Notes: generated by a model from the sequence alone, not told the origin. Counted from the first letter of the stretch, positions 1 through 6,639 are shown. The stretch: DNA of 8,097 nucleotides from FEN-1297 sp046705645 (GCA_046705645.1 JBJKQE010000178.1:1-8097); one strand, 5' to 3'. Numbers and translations are program-made.

Positions 1-96
1 TGTTTTCCAAAGGCGGCACGTACCGCGGGATTAAGCTATGAAGATATGATAAACAAAGTTCTTTTTGTCGCTGCTAAAAGACATAATTTGATATGA
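1..96 (+). CDS. ATP-grasp ligase (D-Ala-D-Ala ligase-like), C-terminal end only
   Basis: This is the last 31 codons of a gene that begins before the window, read in frame 1 and ending at TGA 94-96. The visible tail contains KAARTAGLSYEDMINKV. This closely parallels the end of the next gene (ARAASAAGMSYPDLLGRI) and the usual C-terminal helix of D-alanine-D-alanine ligase-type ATP-grasp enzymes, where 'AGLSYEDMI'-like motifs are common. It is therefore most likely a paralogous ligase in tandem with the gene at 93-1154. The stop overlaps the next start in an ATGA arrangement (93-96), which indicates translational coupling within one operon. The catalytic part lies outside the window, so substrate and completeness cannot be judged. 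Confidence 0.75.
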   Translation, partial: CFPKAARTAGLSYEDMINKVLFVAAKRHNLI

Positions 97-1154
97 AGAC
101 AAATGCAAAAATTTTAATTTGCTATAATTCTCCTTTGGGAATCTTCAGTATCTACAACGGCAAGCCCGCAGAAGCAGGGATGGCTGTAAATGATCTTTCC
201 GAAACCGGCTTTTCGCACGAAATCGGAACCATTAAAAAAAGTCTTTCTGAAAAGTATACTGATGTCGAGATTTTATCAGTCGATAAAAATATAGAAAAAG
301 TTATTAAAGCCATCAATAACTACTCTCCGGATGCAGTTATCAATTTCGTCGAATCGGTAGAAGGTATTTCTGCATACGAATATTGCATGGCAAGTATTTA
401 TCAATTATTAGGTTATAATTACACGGGGAATATACCTTCATGCTTGGGGAATTGCCTTAATAAGGAAAGAACTAAAAATATTCTAAGATCTTTTGGTATT
501 AATACTCCAAAATCAATTTCAATAAAGTATGATAGTAAACTTGCCTCAAAAAATTTGAAACTGAATTACCCTGTTATTCTAAAATTATTAAATGAAGATG
601 CGAGCATAGGTATTTCGGAGTTTTCCGTTGTTAACGATTTTAAGGGATTGAAAAAACAGCTGAGTTTTCTGCAAAAAACTTACAAACAGGATGTTTTAGT
701 TGAAGAATACATAGAAGGCAGGGAATTAAACGTAGCAATTTTAGGAAACGCTGTCCTTCCCATTTCCGAAATAATATTCAAAGGATTGCCTGAAGGTTTA
801 CCTAAAATAGTTACATACGACGGTAAATGGATGGCGGATAGTATTTATTATGATAATACAAAACCTATCTGCCCGACAAAACTTAGTAAACGAATAAGAA
901 AGAAGGTGGAGGAGACGGCTCTTCTGGCATTCGAAGCTATGAATTGCAGAGACTACGCCAGAGTAGATATTCGTTTGAATAAGTTTGGTATACCTTTTGT
1001 TATAGAAGTTAATCCGAATCCCGATGTATCTACAGATTCCGGATTTGCAAGAGCAGCATCTGCTGCCGGTATGTCTTACCCGGATCTTCTTGGCAGAATT
1101 GCAGATTTTGCATTAATAAGAAAGAAAAATGATACGCAAATTAAAGCCAGCTGA
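93..1154 (+). CDS. ATP-grasp carboxylate-amine ligase, D-Ala-D-Ala ligase-like
   Basis: The 353-residue protein has an ATP-grasp fold that should activate a carboxylate as an acyl phosphate with ATP and join it to an amine in the cytoplasm. Visible features are the lysine-containing ATP-binding strand (VILKLLNEDASIGIS, about 161-175), the adenine-contacting VEEYIEGRELNV (203-214), and the Mg-binding set RVDIRL (Asp292) and VIEVNPNPD (Glu305, Asn307). The C-terminal helix carries AGMSYPDLL. The metal and ATP sites look intact, so it is probably active. The N-terminal 100 residues do not show the usual Ddl start (GGxSxE, VSL), and the acceptor-side loop differs, so a true peptidoglycan Ddl role is unlikely. 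The ATG at 93 overlaps the upstream stop in ATGA, which supports this start. It sits between a paralogous ligase and a GNAT acetyltransferase, suggesting a small biosynthetic pathway. The substrate is not known. Confidence 0.88.
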   Translation: MKTNAKILICYNSPLGIFSIYNGKPAEAGMAVNDLSETGFSHEIGTIKKSLSEKYTDVEILSVDKNIEKVIKAINNYSPDAVINFVESVEGISAYEYCMASIYQLLGYNYTGNIPSCLGNCLNKERTKNILRSFGINTPKSISIKYDSKLASKNLKLNYPVILKLLNEDASIGISEFSVVNDFKGLKKQLSFLQKTYKQDVLVEEYIEGRELNVAILGNAVLPISEIIFKGLPEGLPKIVTYDGKWMADSIYYDNTKPICPTKLSKRIRKKVEETALLAFEAMNCRDYARVDIRLNKFGIPFVIEVNPNPDVSTDSGFARAASAAGMSYPDLLGRIADFALIRKKNDTQIKAS

Positions 1155-1599
1155 TACAGAGGCAATAGAAAAAATACTGAATAAGATTCCAACTTTTACT
1201 GAAGAAGAAGTAAATGTTGCAATGGAGCTTTTGAATATTTCTGTTATAAATACAGAACAGACTGATTATCATATTTATGTATATGAGTATGAAGGAAAAA
1301 TATTAGGGTATCATTGTACAGGCAGAAGACCTCTAACAGATGCTGTTTATGATTTGTATTGGATTGTTGCTGATCCGGATTCTCCTGTTAAAGGAATTGG
1401 AAAAAGCTTATTGGAACACGCAGAAAATTTTGTAAATGAAAATAATGGAAGATGGTTTTTGGCCGAAACCTCTTCGAAGGAAAGTTATACAAGAACACGG
1501 AATTTTTATTTGAGAAATAATTTCTCAATTGTGGCGCAGATAAATGATTTTTATAAAGTCGGCGATCACTTAATGGTGTTTGGAAAGTACTTAAAGTAA
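1129..1599 (+). CDS. GNAT family N-acetyltransferase
   Basis: This 156-residue single-domain GNAT protein should transfer an acetyl group from acetyl-CoA to an amine. It begins MIRKLKPADTEAIEKIL, the typical first strand and helix of GNAT enzymes. Motif A is at about 76-96: a DLYWIVADPD strand followed by the pyrophosphate-binding loop VKGIGKSLL. Motif B (ETSS...TRNFYLRNNFSIVAQINDFY, about 113-142) contains the usual aromatic residues near the CoA thiol. The start overlaps the end of the ligase gene by 26 nt, so the two are likely translated together. It is much shorter than the known beta-lysine acetyltransferase AblB (about 270 residues, from memory), so it is not simply AblB although it lies beside a lysine-aminomutase-like gene. 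An amine made or used by the neighbouring ligases and aminomutase is the natural guess for its substrate. This is inference. Confidence 0.87.
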   Translation: MIRKLKPADTEAIEKILNKIPTFTEEEVNVAMELLNISVINTEQTDYHIYVYEYEGKILGYHCTGRRPLTDAVYDLYWIVADPDSPVKGIGKSLLEHAENFVNENNGRWFLAETSSKESYTRTRNFYLRNNFSIVAQINDFYKVGDHLMVFGKYLK

Positions 1600-1623
1600 A
1601 TAATAACAAACAGAGGCTAAGTC

Positions 1624-2778
1624 ATGGAACTGTGGCAGCAAATGATCAGAGACAGTGTACATACTGTTGATGAACTTGTGGAAAAATTTAATATAGATAG
1701 GAAGGTTGCGGAAGATTTGGATGAATTTTTCCAGGCTAGAATCAATCCCTATTATTTAAGCTTAATCCGTTATCCGGGCGATCCTATCTGGCGTCAATGC
1801 GTACCGGATAAAGCCGAACTTGAAGATTGGGATGCAGATGAAGATCCATTAATGGAAGATGCAATGAGCCCGGTCCCAAACATTACTCATCGTTATCCCG
1901 ATAGAGCATTGTTTCTTGTTACAAGCCAATGCGGTTTATACTGCCGTTTTTGCACAAGGAAGAGGAAAGTGGGTGATTATGAAAAAATTTCTATGAAGGG
2001 ATTGGAAAGTGCTTTTAAATATCTTGAAGAACATACTGAAATCCGCGACGTAATTATGTCCGGCGGTGATCCTTTAATGCTTACGGATATAATGCTCGAA
2101 AAAATTATTCAGCGCTTAAGATCAATTCCTCATATTGAAATAATAAGACTTGGCTCTAAAATGCCCTGCGTACTGCCACAGCGGATTACACCGCAGCTGT
2201 GCAATATGCTGAAAAAATATCATCCGATTTATTTAAATACACATTTTAATCATCCATGGGAGATTACCCCGGAAAGTTCAAAAGCCTGCCAGATGCTTGC
2301 AGATGCCGGAATTCCGGTAGGCAACCAAATGGTTTTGATGAAAGATGTTAATGATGATCCTGCAATTGTTAAGGAATTAATGCAGAAGTTATTAAAAATT
2401 AGAGTGCGTCCTTATTACATGTATATGGCCGATGAAACAAAAGGCGCTAATCATTTTCGTACTTCAATTGAGACAGGGTTGGAAATTATTGAAAACCTTC
2501 GCGGACATACAAGCGGTTTAGCTATTCCTCATTTTGTAATTGATGCACCCGGCGGCGGCGGTAAAATTCCTTTACTTCCGAATTATGTTATTCATCAAGA
2601 TGAAGACAAAATAATACTTCGAAACTACCAGCATAAAATTTATTCTTATAAAAATTATAAGGACAGAAATAATCCTGGACACAATAACGGTAAAAACGGA
2701 AAGAACGGCAAAACAAAAGTTAAAGAACTTGAATTTACCAGGATTGAGCTTCCTGTATTAGAGGAAGTGGAGAATTAA
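1624..2778 (+). CDS. kamA: KamA-family radical SAM aminomutase (lysine 2,3-aminomutase-like)
   Basis: The 384-residue enzyme belongs to the PLP- and [4Fe-4S]-dependent aminomutases, which move an alpha-amino group to the beta carbon (L-lysine to beta-lysine in the classic case). The radical SAM cluster motif CGLYCRFC gives Cys103, Cys107 and Cys110. SGGDP lies at 146-150. The PLP lysine is Lys314 in DAPGGGGK. Counting against remembered Clostridium subterminale lysine aminomutase, Asp270 and Asp307 match its lysine side-chain binders Asp293 and Asp330, and Arg112 matches Arg134. This favours lysine or another basic amino acid over glutamate. The cysteines that bind zinc in the clostridial enzyme (268, 375, 377, 380) have no counterpart. 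The C-terminus instead ends in a charged tail with three NGK repeats. AGAGG at 1612-1616, 7 nt before the ATG, supports the start. It is the last gene of the ligase-ligase-GNAT operon. The EF-P-modifying EpmB is an alternative, but no EpmA-like gene is nearby. Confidence 0.9.
   Translation: MELWQQMIRDSVHTVDELVEKFNIDRKVAEDLDEFFQARINPYYLSLIRYPGDPIWRQCVPDKAELEDWDADEDPLMEDAMSPVPNITHRYPDRALFLVTSQCGLYCRFCTRKRKVGDYEKISMKGLESAFKYLEEHTEIRDVIMSGGDPLMLTDIMLEKIIQRLRSIPHIEIIRLGSKMPCVLPQRITPQLCNMLKKYHPIYLNTHFNHPWEITPESSKACQMLADAGIPVGNQMVLMKDVNDDPAIVKELMQKLLKIRVRPYYMYMADETKGANHFRTSIETGLEIIENLRGHTSGLAIPHFVIDAPGGGGKIPLLPNYVIHQDEDKIILRNYQHKIYSYKNYKDRNNPGHNNGKNGKNGKTKVKELEFTRIELPVLEEVEN
2686..2712 (+). repeat. 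Three tandem 9-bp units encoding NGK
   Basis: The units AACGGTAAA, AACGGAAAG and AACGGCAAA lie head to tail in frame and encode Asn-Gly-Lys three times (residues 355-363 of the KamA-like protein). The wobble positions differ between copies. The protein repeat has therefore been kept while the DNA drifted, or the expansion is old. It lies in the disordered-looking C-terminal tail, outside the catalytic domain. Confidence 0.8.
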
Positions 2779-2787
2779 AAATTTATC

Positions 2788-2818
2788 CGGCAGGAATTTA
2801 ATCCATAAATCTCTGCCG
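2788..2818. terminator. Imperfect hairpin just after the kamA-like gene, possible terminator
   Basis: CGGCAG (2788-2793) pairs with CTGCCG (2813-2818), and inside this ATTTA (2796-2800) pairs with TAAAT (2806-2810) around the loop ATCCA. One G-T wobble and one A-C mismatch separate the two stems. It starts 9 nt after the stop codon of the aminomutase gene, in the convergent gap. There is no T-run on the plus side. On the minus side it is followed by an A/T-rich stretch (GATAAATTTTTAATT), so it could terminate either direction weakly, or protect the mRNA end. The structure is seen directly; the role is inferred. Confidence 0.45.
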
Positions 2819-2844
2819 TCTGCTTACATCATAAAGATCAATTT

Positions 2845-2870
2845 GTCATTCCCGCGAAGGCGGGAATCTA
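2845..2870. repeat. GC-rich palindromic repeat element, ATTCCC-N8-GGGAAT type
   Basis: ATTCCCGC (2848-2855) and GCGGGAAT (2860-2867) form a perfect 8-bp inverted repeat around GAAG, flanked by GTC and CTA. It stands out from the A/T-rich surroundings. The core fits the ATTCCC-N8-GGGAAT pattern of the short dispersed dRS3 repeats described in Neisseria, and similar GTCATTCCCGCG...CGGGAATC elements recur in intergenic DNA of many unrelated bacteria. It lies between two convergent genes, the usual place for such repeats. Only one copy is visible here, so its repeat status rests on prior knowledge. Confidence 0.6.
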
Positions 2871-2965
2871 TTTAATACTAATATTTAATTATTTTATAAC
2901 TTCAATTCCTTCATCAAAACCTAACCTCCGACTCGTCTACCTGATCTTTAGTGAAGATAGAAGAT

Positions 2966-4630
2966 TTATCGTAGGAGGATCATCTTCTTTGTTGAAACAA
3001 AACTCCCTGCGTACAATTTATAGAAATATACTCCGCTAGCTAAATTACTCCCGTAAAACTGAACTGAATAGCTTCCTTCAGATTTTTTTTCATTCACTAA
3101 AGTTTTCACCAATCTTCCAAGAACATCGTAAATCTTTAGCGATACAAAACCTCCTTTAGAAAGCTGGTAACCTATTGTTGTTGTAGGATTAAATGGATTG
3201 GGATAGTTCTGCTCCAAAGAAAACCTTAAAGGCAAATTCTCTTCATTTTTAATTGCTAAAGGATATAATTCTATTTTGCCTTTTTCGGAAAGATCTTTTC
3301 CTGTCAAGCAGGGATACTCAGGCGAATATCTGTATATTTTGAATACAAGGTTAAATGAAGGTGTATCACCCTGGGTTAAAATACCGTTTCGTGTTACAGG
3401 ATTTATGTATTCCCATACGATATTTTCCGAATTGTCCACTTCAAAAAATTTACCTGCGGTTCCTTCGCAAATTAATGTATTTCCGTTCGGCAGTCTTTCT
3501 TCCCCCGAAATATTCTTTGCATAGAATGAGGTCGGTGGAACTGCTTCATATCTCCATGTTAAAGAATTAGGTCCATATTGCCCGGTTGAATCTAAATAAT
3601 ATTCGCCATTGGAATTTAAAGGCGGTGTAATTTCATCAACAGTTGAATAAGTATTCGGAGGCGCTCCATGGTCATTATTAAAGATTAAGATATCTCCTTG
3701 TCCAACCAACCCGGAATCTATCCATCTGGCGTCATGTTGGGTAAACAACGTTTGATCAGCTGCAGTTCCGGCACGGTATGCTTGAGGATTTCCCCAGCGG
3801 TATAATATATCTCCTCCTTTTCCTTCTCTGCCGCCGGAATGACCTGCAGCTTCCGCAGTAGTTGTTGAATGGTCTATTACCCAGATTTCACTAAAGTTGT
3901 GTGCGCTTAGGAGTATTTCATCTCTTTGAGGATTGTATCTCACCGAATTTATATGCAGCCAATCTTCAATAGTTGAACCATAATTAATATCAATTAATTC
4001 CGGATGTTTTGATACATCGCCGTAATTAGCTTTAGTAGAATCAAAATCCTGAATTAAATGATCCCATGCATGCCATTGCCATACAATATTTCCTCCTGAT
4101 GTTCCAGTTGGTTTTACTTCGATAATTTCTCCGGACCATAACGCCGTATCTAATCTGGATGGGTTTCTTCCTGCAGCAATTGCTTCAGCATAAGTTTTAT
4201 TTTCCCAGGCAATCATAAGAATATCACCGTTGGGAAGATAGTCAATGTCGTGGTGTGTGCAGTGTTCTGCGGAGTAATAATCAAAAGACCAGATAAGATT
4301 TCCGTCCCAGTCAAATCTTTCAACTCTGCCGCCGGCACCTCCCGCTAAAAAAATATTTCCGCTTTGAATTATTGCCGGCCTGAGAAGACTTCCATCAGGA
4401 AGAAGCATAACAGATTGAGCCGGCCTGTATTGGCTTGTCCATTCATGGATTAGATAACCTCTGTTATCAATCAAATAGGAGTTGGTTGAGGCAAGCGGTG
4501 AAAATAAAGTATATCCATTATATGATTTTGTAGAATCATTAATTATGAGTCCGACAGTATTGCTCTGTGCTTTAATTGCCGGTCCGATCAGCAAGGCTAT
4601 ATAAAATAGTATTAATATTTTGAATTTCAT
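2966..4630 (-). CDS. Arylsulfotransferase-like secreted protein with T9SS type A sorting domain
   Basis: The 554-residue protein is predicted to be exported. Residues 1-21 are a signal peptide (hydrophobic ILILFYIALLIG, likely cleavage after IKA). Residues about 40-440 resemble the beta-propeller of arylsulfate sulfotransferases, which move sulfate from one aryl group to another without PAPS. The family-like repeats are HHDIDYLPNGDILMI (126-140), DWLHINSVRYNPQRDEILLS (223-242), HNFSEIWVID (244-253), FTQHDARW (296-303) and ERLPNGNTLICEG (378-390). Several histidines in these motifs could include the catalytic one, but the exact match to E. coli ASST residues cannot be made by eye. Residues about 470-554 are a type IX secretion sorting domain (EQNYPNPFNPTTTIGY, then KIYDVLGRLVKTLVNE and ASGVYFYKL). 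The protein is therefore probably released or anchored outside the outer membrane. GGAG (4640-4643) precedes the ATG by 9 nt. It lies 53 nt after the nucleotidase gene, a possible operon. Confidence 0.85.
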   Translation of the reverse strand: MKFKILILFYIALLIGPAIKAQSNTVGLIINDSTKSYNGYTLFSPLASTNSYLIDNRGYLIHEWTSQYRPAQSVMLLPDGSLLRPAIIQSGNIFLAGGAGGRVERFDWDGNLIWSFDYYSAEHCTHHDIDYLPNGDILMIAWENKTYAEAIAAGRNPSRLDTALWSGEIIEVKPTGTSGGNIVWQWHAWDHLIQDFDSTKANYGDVSKHPELIDINYGSTIEDWLHINSVRYNPQRDEILLSAHNFSEIWVIDHSTTTAEAAGHSGGREGKGGDILYRWGNPQAYRAGTAADQTLFTQHDARWIDSGLVGQGDILIFNNDHGAPPNTYSTVDEITPPLNSNGEYYLDSTGQYGPNSLTWRYEAVPPTSFYAKNISGEERLPNGNTLICEGTAGKFFEVDNSENIVWEYINPVTRNGILTQGDTPSFNLVFKIYRYSPEYPCLTGKDLSEKGKIELYPLAIKNEENLPLRFSLEQNYPNPFNPTTTIGYQLSKGGFVSLKIYDVLGRLVKTLVNEKKSEGSYSVQFYGSNLASGVYFYKLYAGSFVSTKKMILLR

Positions 4631-4683
4631 GTGTTAATTCTCCAAATACAATAGGTTCTGTTATTATGATAGTAAAAACAAAA

Positions 4684-6453
4684 TTATCTAAATAATAGAT
4701 TGTAATCTTTTTCCTTAGCCTTTTTCCACCATTCCGTTGGAATAACTTTCCAATTATTCAAAGTTTCCGGCTTTACAACTCTTTTCGCTTCAATCCATTT
4801 CATTAAATAATAACGCAAATCTTTTTGAGTTGAATGAATAACTCTCCCGGCTAATTCGTTATGCGGAATTGTTGCACCTTCCGTTAAGTGCCCGCCTCCT
4901 CCGTTTCCTCTGTATGAATTTACTGCGACAGTATATTTCTTTTTTAAATCAAACGGTTTTCCATCTGACATCGATGTAATAGTAATTCTTTCACCTGCAG
5001 GTTTAGAAACATCCACGGTGTAATTTATACCCGCTGCAGATGAAAAATTATAATATCGTCCCGAAAGCATTGCTTTACCATTCGTTAAGACAACCTTTCC
5101 GTCCTTATCAATAGAAAGTTTTAACAGGTGGTCATTTTCATTCTTCATTTTATTAAACCATTTGCCGTAAGAATATTCAAGATAATCTTTTATTTCCTGT
5201 CCTGTTAATTCCATAGTATAAAGCAGATTTTCATATTTATAAAGATTAAACATATCTCTTACATATACGGTACCTTTTTTAATCTCCGCATTGAATGAAA
5301 GCGGAGCGGCAAAGGAAACGTCCGCATGGGTTAATTCAAGCTGAATTTTTTGAATAAGATCGACAAAAGGGGAATCTCCGAATAATGATTCACGCGTTGA
5401 AATTGTTTTGGTAAAAGTACCGATTGGTTTTGATACATATTCTTTCACTTCTTCAATAGCCGGTGTAAATTTTTTCATATAAGCTTCGTCAGGCTTATAA
5501 TTTTTGCTGTCTATTATTTCACCCTTTATCTCCTTTGTCCACTTGTGATCTCCTTTATCATATTTCATTATTATATCAGCAACAGCAGCATGCCTGGCAG
5601 CATTGGCAGGATCAACTATTAAAACAGTCTTGCCTTCACTATTTTTCACAAAGAAATTCCAAACTTTATGGTCGTGACCTGCAAACACGACATCAAAACC
5701 GGGTACCATTTCTGCTACAAGCCTTGAAGCATTTTCTATATTCCTTTCTCCGTCATCATAAAGTTTTTTTACATCTTCCGGTCCCGAATGAAATAATCCG
5801 ACAATCAAATCCGGCTTTTCTTTCTCTTTAATTATTTTAATCCATTTTTGAGCGGTTTCTACCATATCCTTGAATACAATTCCTTTCCATATATCCTTCG
5901 GAAGCCAGTTAGGAATTGCGGGAGTGATCATACCTAGAACTGCAATTTTAATTCCTTGCTTTTTAATTATTGCATAAGGTTGAAAATACGGCCGGTTGGT
6001 TTTCGTATTTATAGCGTTAGCGGCTAACCAGGGGAACTTGAATTCTTTTTTAATTTTGTCATAAACGGGATGTCCCGGTTCAATATCATGATTACCGACA
6101 GTCCCTACATCATATTTCATAAAATTCATAATTTGGGAACAAATATGAGGCACATTTGTTTTTTCGAAATTATAATAATAAACAACAGGCTGGCCCTGAA
6201 GGATGTCCCCATCATCCAATAAAATAACATTCTGATCTTTTTTTGCTCTTTCTTCTTTTACATAAGTGTAAATTTGCGCCAGAGAAGTATTTATTTCTTT
6301 ATTATCCTTAAAGTCAAACGGGAAAAGTGAACCGTGAACATCGCTTGTTTCGATTATTTTTAATCTTATTGTTTGTGCGACAGAATTGCTTAACGAAAAA
6401 ATAAATATCAGGTTTATGATTATTAATAAGCCGTTAGATAATTTTCTATTCAT
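4684..6453 (-). CDS. Exported metallophosphatase/5'-nucleotidase (UshA/CpdB-like)
   Basis: The 589-residue protein belongs to the two-domain 5'-nucleotidase / 2',3'-cyclic-nucleotide phosphodiesterase family, which removes phosphate from nucleotides in the periplasm or outside the cell. Residues 1-26 are a signal peptide ending SVA. The N-terminal dinuclear-metal domain carries all five family motifs: SDVHG (Asp38, His40), DDGDILQGQ (Asp83), GNHD (Asn121, His122), FHSG (His222) and GHDH (His260, His262). The C-terminal substrate domain (about 345-540) contains NSYRGNGGGGHL (512-523), the glycine-rich loop of the nucleotide-binding side, in a form reminiscent of cyclic-phosphodiesterase members. 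The metal site looks complete, so it should be active. The exact substrate (5'-NMP, UDP-sugar or cyclic nucleotide) is not decided. No strong ribosome-binding site is visible, only GGA about 10 nt upstream. It is the first gene of a likely two-gene unit with the arylsulfotransferase-like gene. Confidence 0.9.
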   Translation of the reverse strand: MNRKLSNGLLIIINLIFIFSLSNSVAQTIRLKIIETSDVHGSLFPFDFKDNKEINTSLAQIYTYVKEERAKKDQNVILLDDGDILQGQPVVYYYNFEKTNVPHICSQIMNFMKYDVGTVGNHDIEPGHPVYDKIKKEFKFPWLAANAINTKTNRPYFQPYAIIKKQGIKIAVLGMITPAIPNWLPKDIWKGIVFKDMVETAQKWIKIIKEKEKPDLIVGLFHSGPEDVKKLYDDGERNIENASRLVAEMVPGFDVVFAGHDHKVWNFFVKNSEGKTVLIVDPANAARHAAVADIIMKYDKGDHKWTKEIKGEIIDSKNYKPDEAYMKKFTPAIEEVKEYVSKPIGTFTKTISTRESLFGDSPFVDLIQKIQLELTHADVSFAAPLSFNAEIKKGTVYVRDMFNLYKYENLLYTMELTGQEIKDYLEYSYGKWFNKMKNENDHLLKLSIDKDGKVVLTNGKAMLSGRYYNFSSAAGINYTVDVSKPAGERITITSMSDGKPFDLKKKYTVAVNSYRGNGGGGHLTEGATIPHNELAGRVIHSTQKDLRYYLMKWIEAKRVVKPETLNNWKVIPTEWWKKAKEKDYNLLFR

Positions 6454-6506
6454 TTCTATATTCCATATTATTAATAAATTACTATGTTTAGTTTAATTAA
6501 AAAACT

Positions 6507-6514
6507 CAATTATA
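6507..6514 (-). promoter_or_regulatory. Candidate -10 region for the nucleotidase gene
   Basis: Read on the minus strand, this is TATAATTG. It gives a perfect sigma70-type TATAAT and differs by one base from the Bacteroidota TAnnTTTG box. It sits about 55 nt before the nucleotidase start, which would leave a leader of roughly 45-50 nt. No good -35 or -33 element lies at the right distance (the 17-nt position reads TTAGTT). In such A/T-rich DNA this may be chance. Confidence 0.27.
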
Positions 6515-6557
6515 ATCCATTCAAATTTTGGAACTAAAATACATTAATTTGAATTAA

Positions 6558-6572
6558 AAAGATTTAATCTTT
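6558..6572. promoter_or_regulatory. 15-bp perfect dyad in the divergent promoter region
   Basis: AAAGATT and AATCTTT form a 7-bp inverted repeat around a single central T. It lies roughly midway between the two divergent genes (start codons at 6453 and 6682), a position suited to an operator that could act on both. The A/T-rich composition makes chance dyads likely, and no regulator is known for either gene. Confidence 0.25.
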
Positions 6573-6633
6573 GGAAATGGGGAGCAGATTACAAAATCAG
6601 ACATTTTCTAATTACTTATCGGTTGCAAGTTCT

Positions 6634-6639
6634 TATAAT
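6634..6639 (+). promoter_or_regulatory. Candidate -10 box for the aminopeptidase-like gene
   Basis: TATAAT lies 42 nt before the ATG at 6682 and would give a leader of about 35 nt. The -35 position is poor (ATTACT or TTACTT at 16-17 nt). A TTG at 6623-6625 is too close to serve with this box. The support is position plus one consensus hexamer only. Confidence 0.3.

Noticed and set aside
1388..1609. Minus-strand open frame opposite the GNAT gene
   Set aside because: It lies fully opposite a gene with clear GNAT motifs, has no recognisable domain, and reads as low-complexity Phe/Leu-rich sequence expected from antisense of A/T-rich DNA.
2953..2987. GAAGAT...ATCTTC dyad around the stop codon of the arylsulfotransferase-like gene
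   Set aside because: The stem is only 6 bp with a long loop and no T-run, too weak to call a terminator.
3276..3570. Two overlapping plus-strand open frames inside the arylsulfotransferase-like gene
   Set aside because: Both are antisense to well-supported coding sequence, without ribosome-binding sites or known motifs.
4679..4686. TAATTTTG on the minus strand, a perfect match to the Bacteroidota TAnnTTTG -7 box, just before the arylsulfotransferase-like gene
   Set aside because: No TTG element lies 19-21 nt upstream, the motif overlaps the nucleotidase stop codon, and such 8-mers are frequent in A/T-rich DNA. An internal promoter is possible but not supported.
5535..5831. Plus-strand open frame with many His/Gln residues opposite the nucleotidase gene
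   Set aside because: It is antisense to the metal-binding domain, and its composition (HQNR, QQQQH) is a by-product of the other strand's codons.
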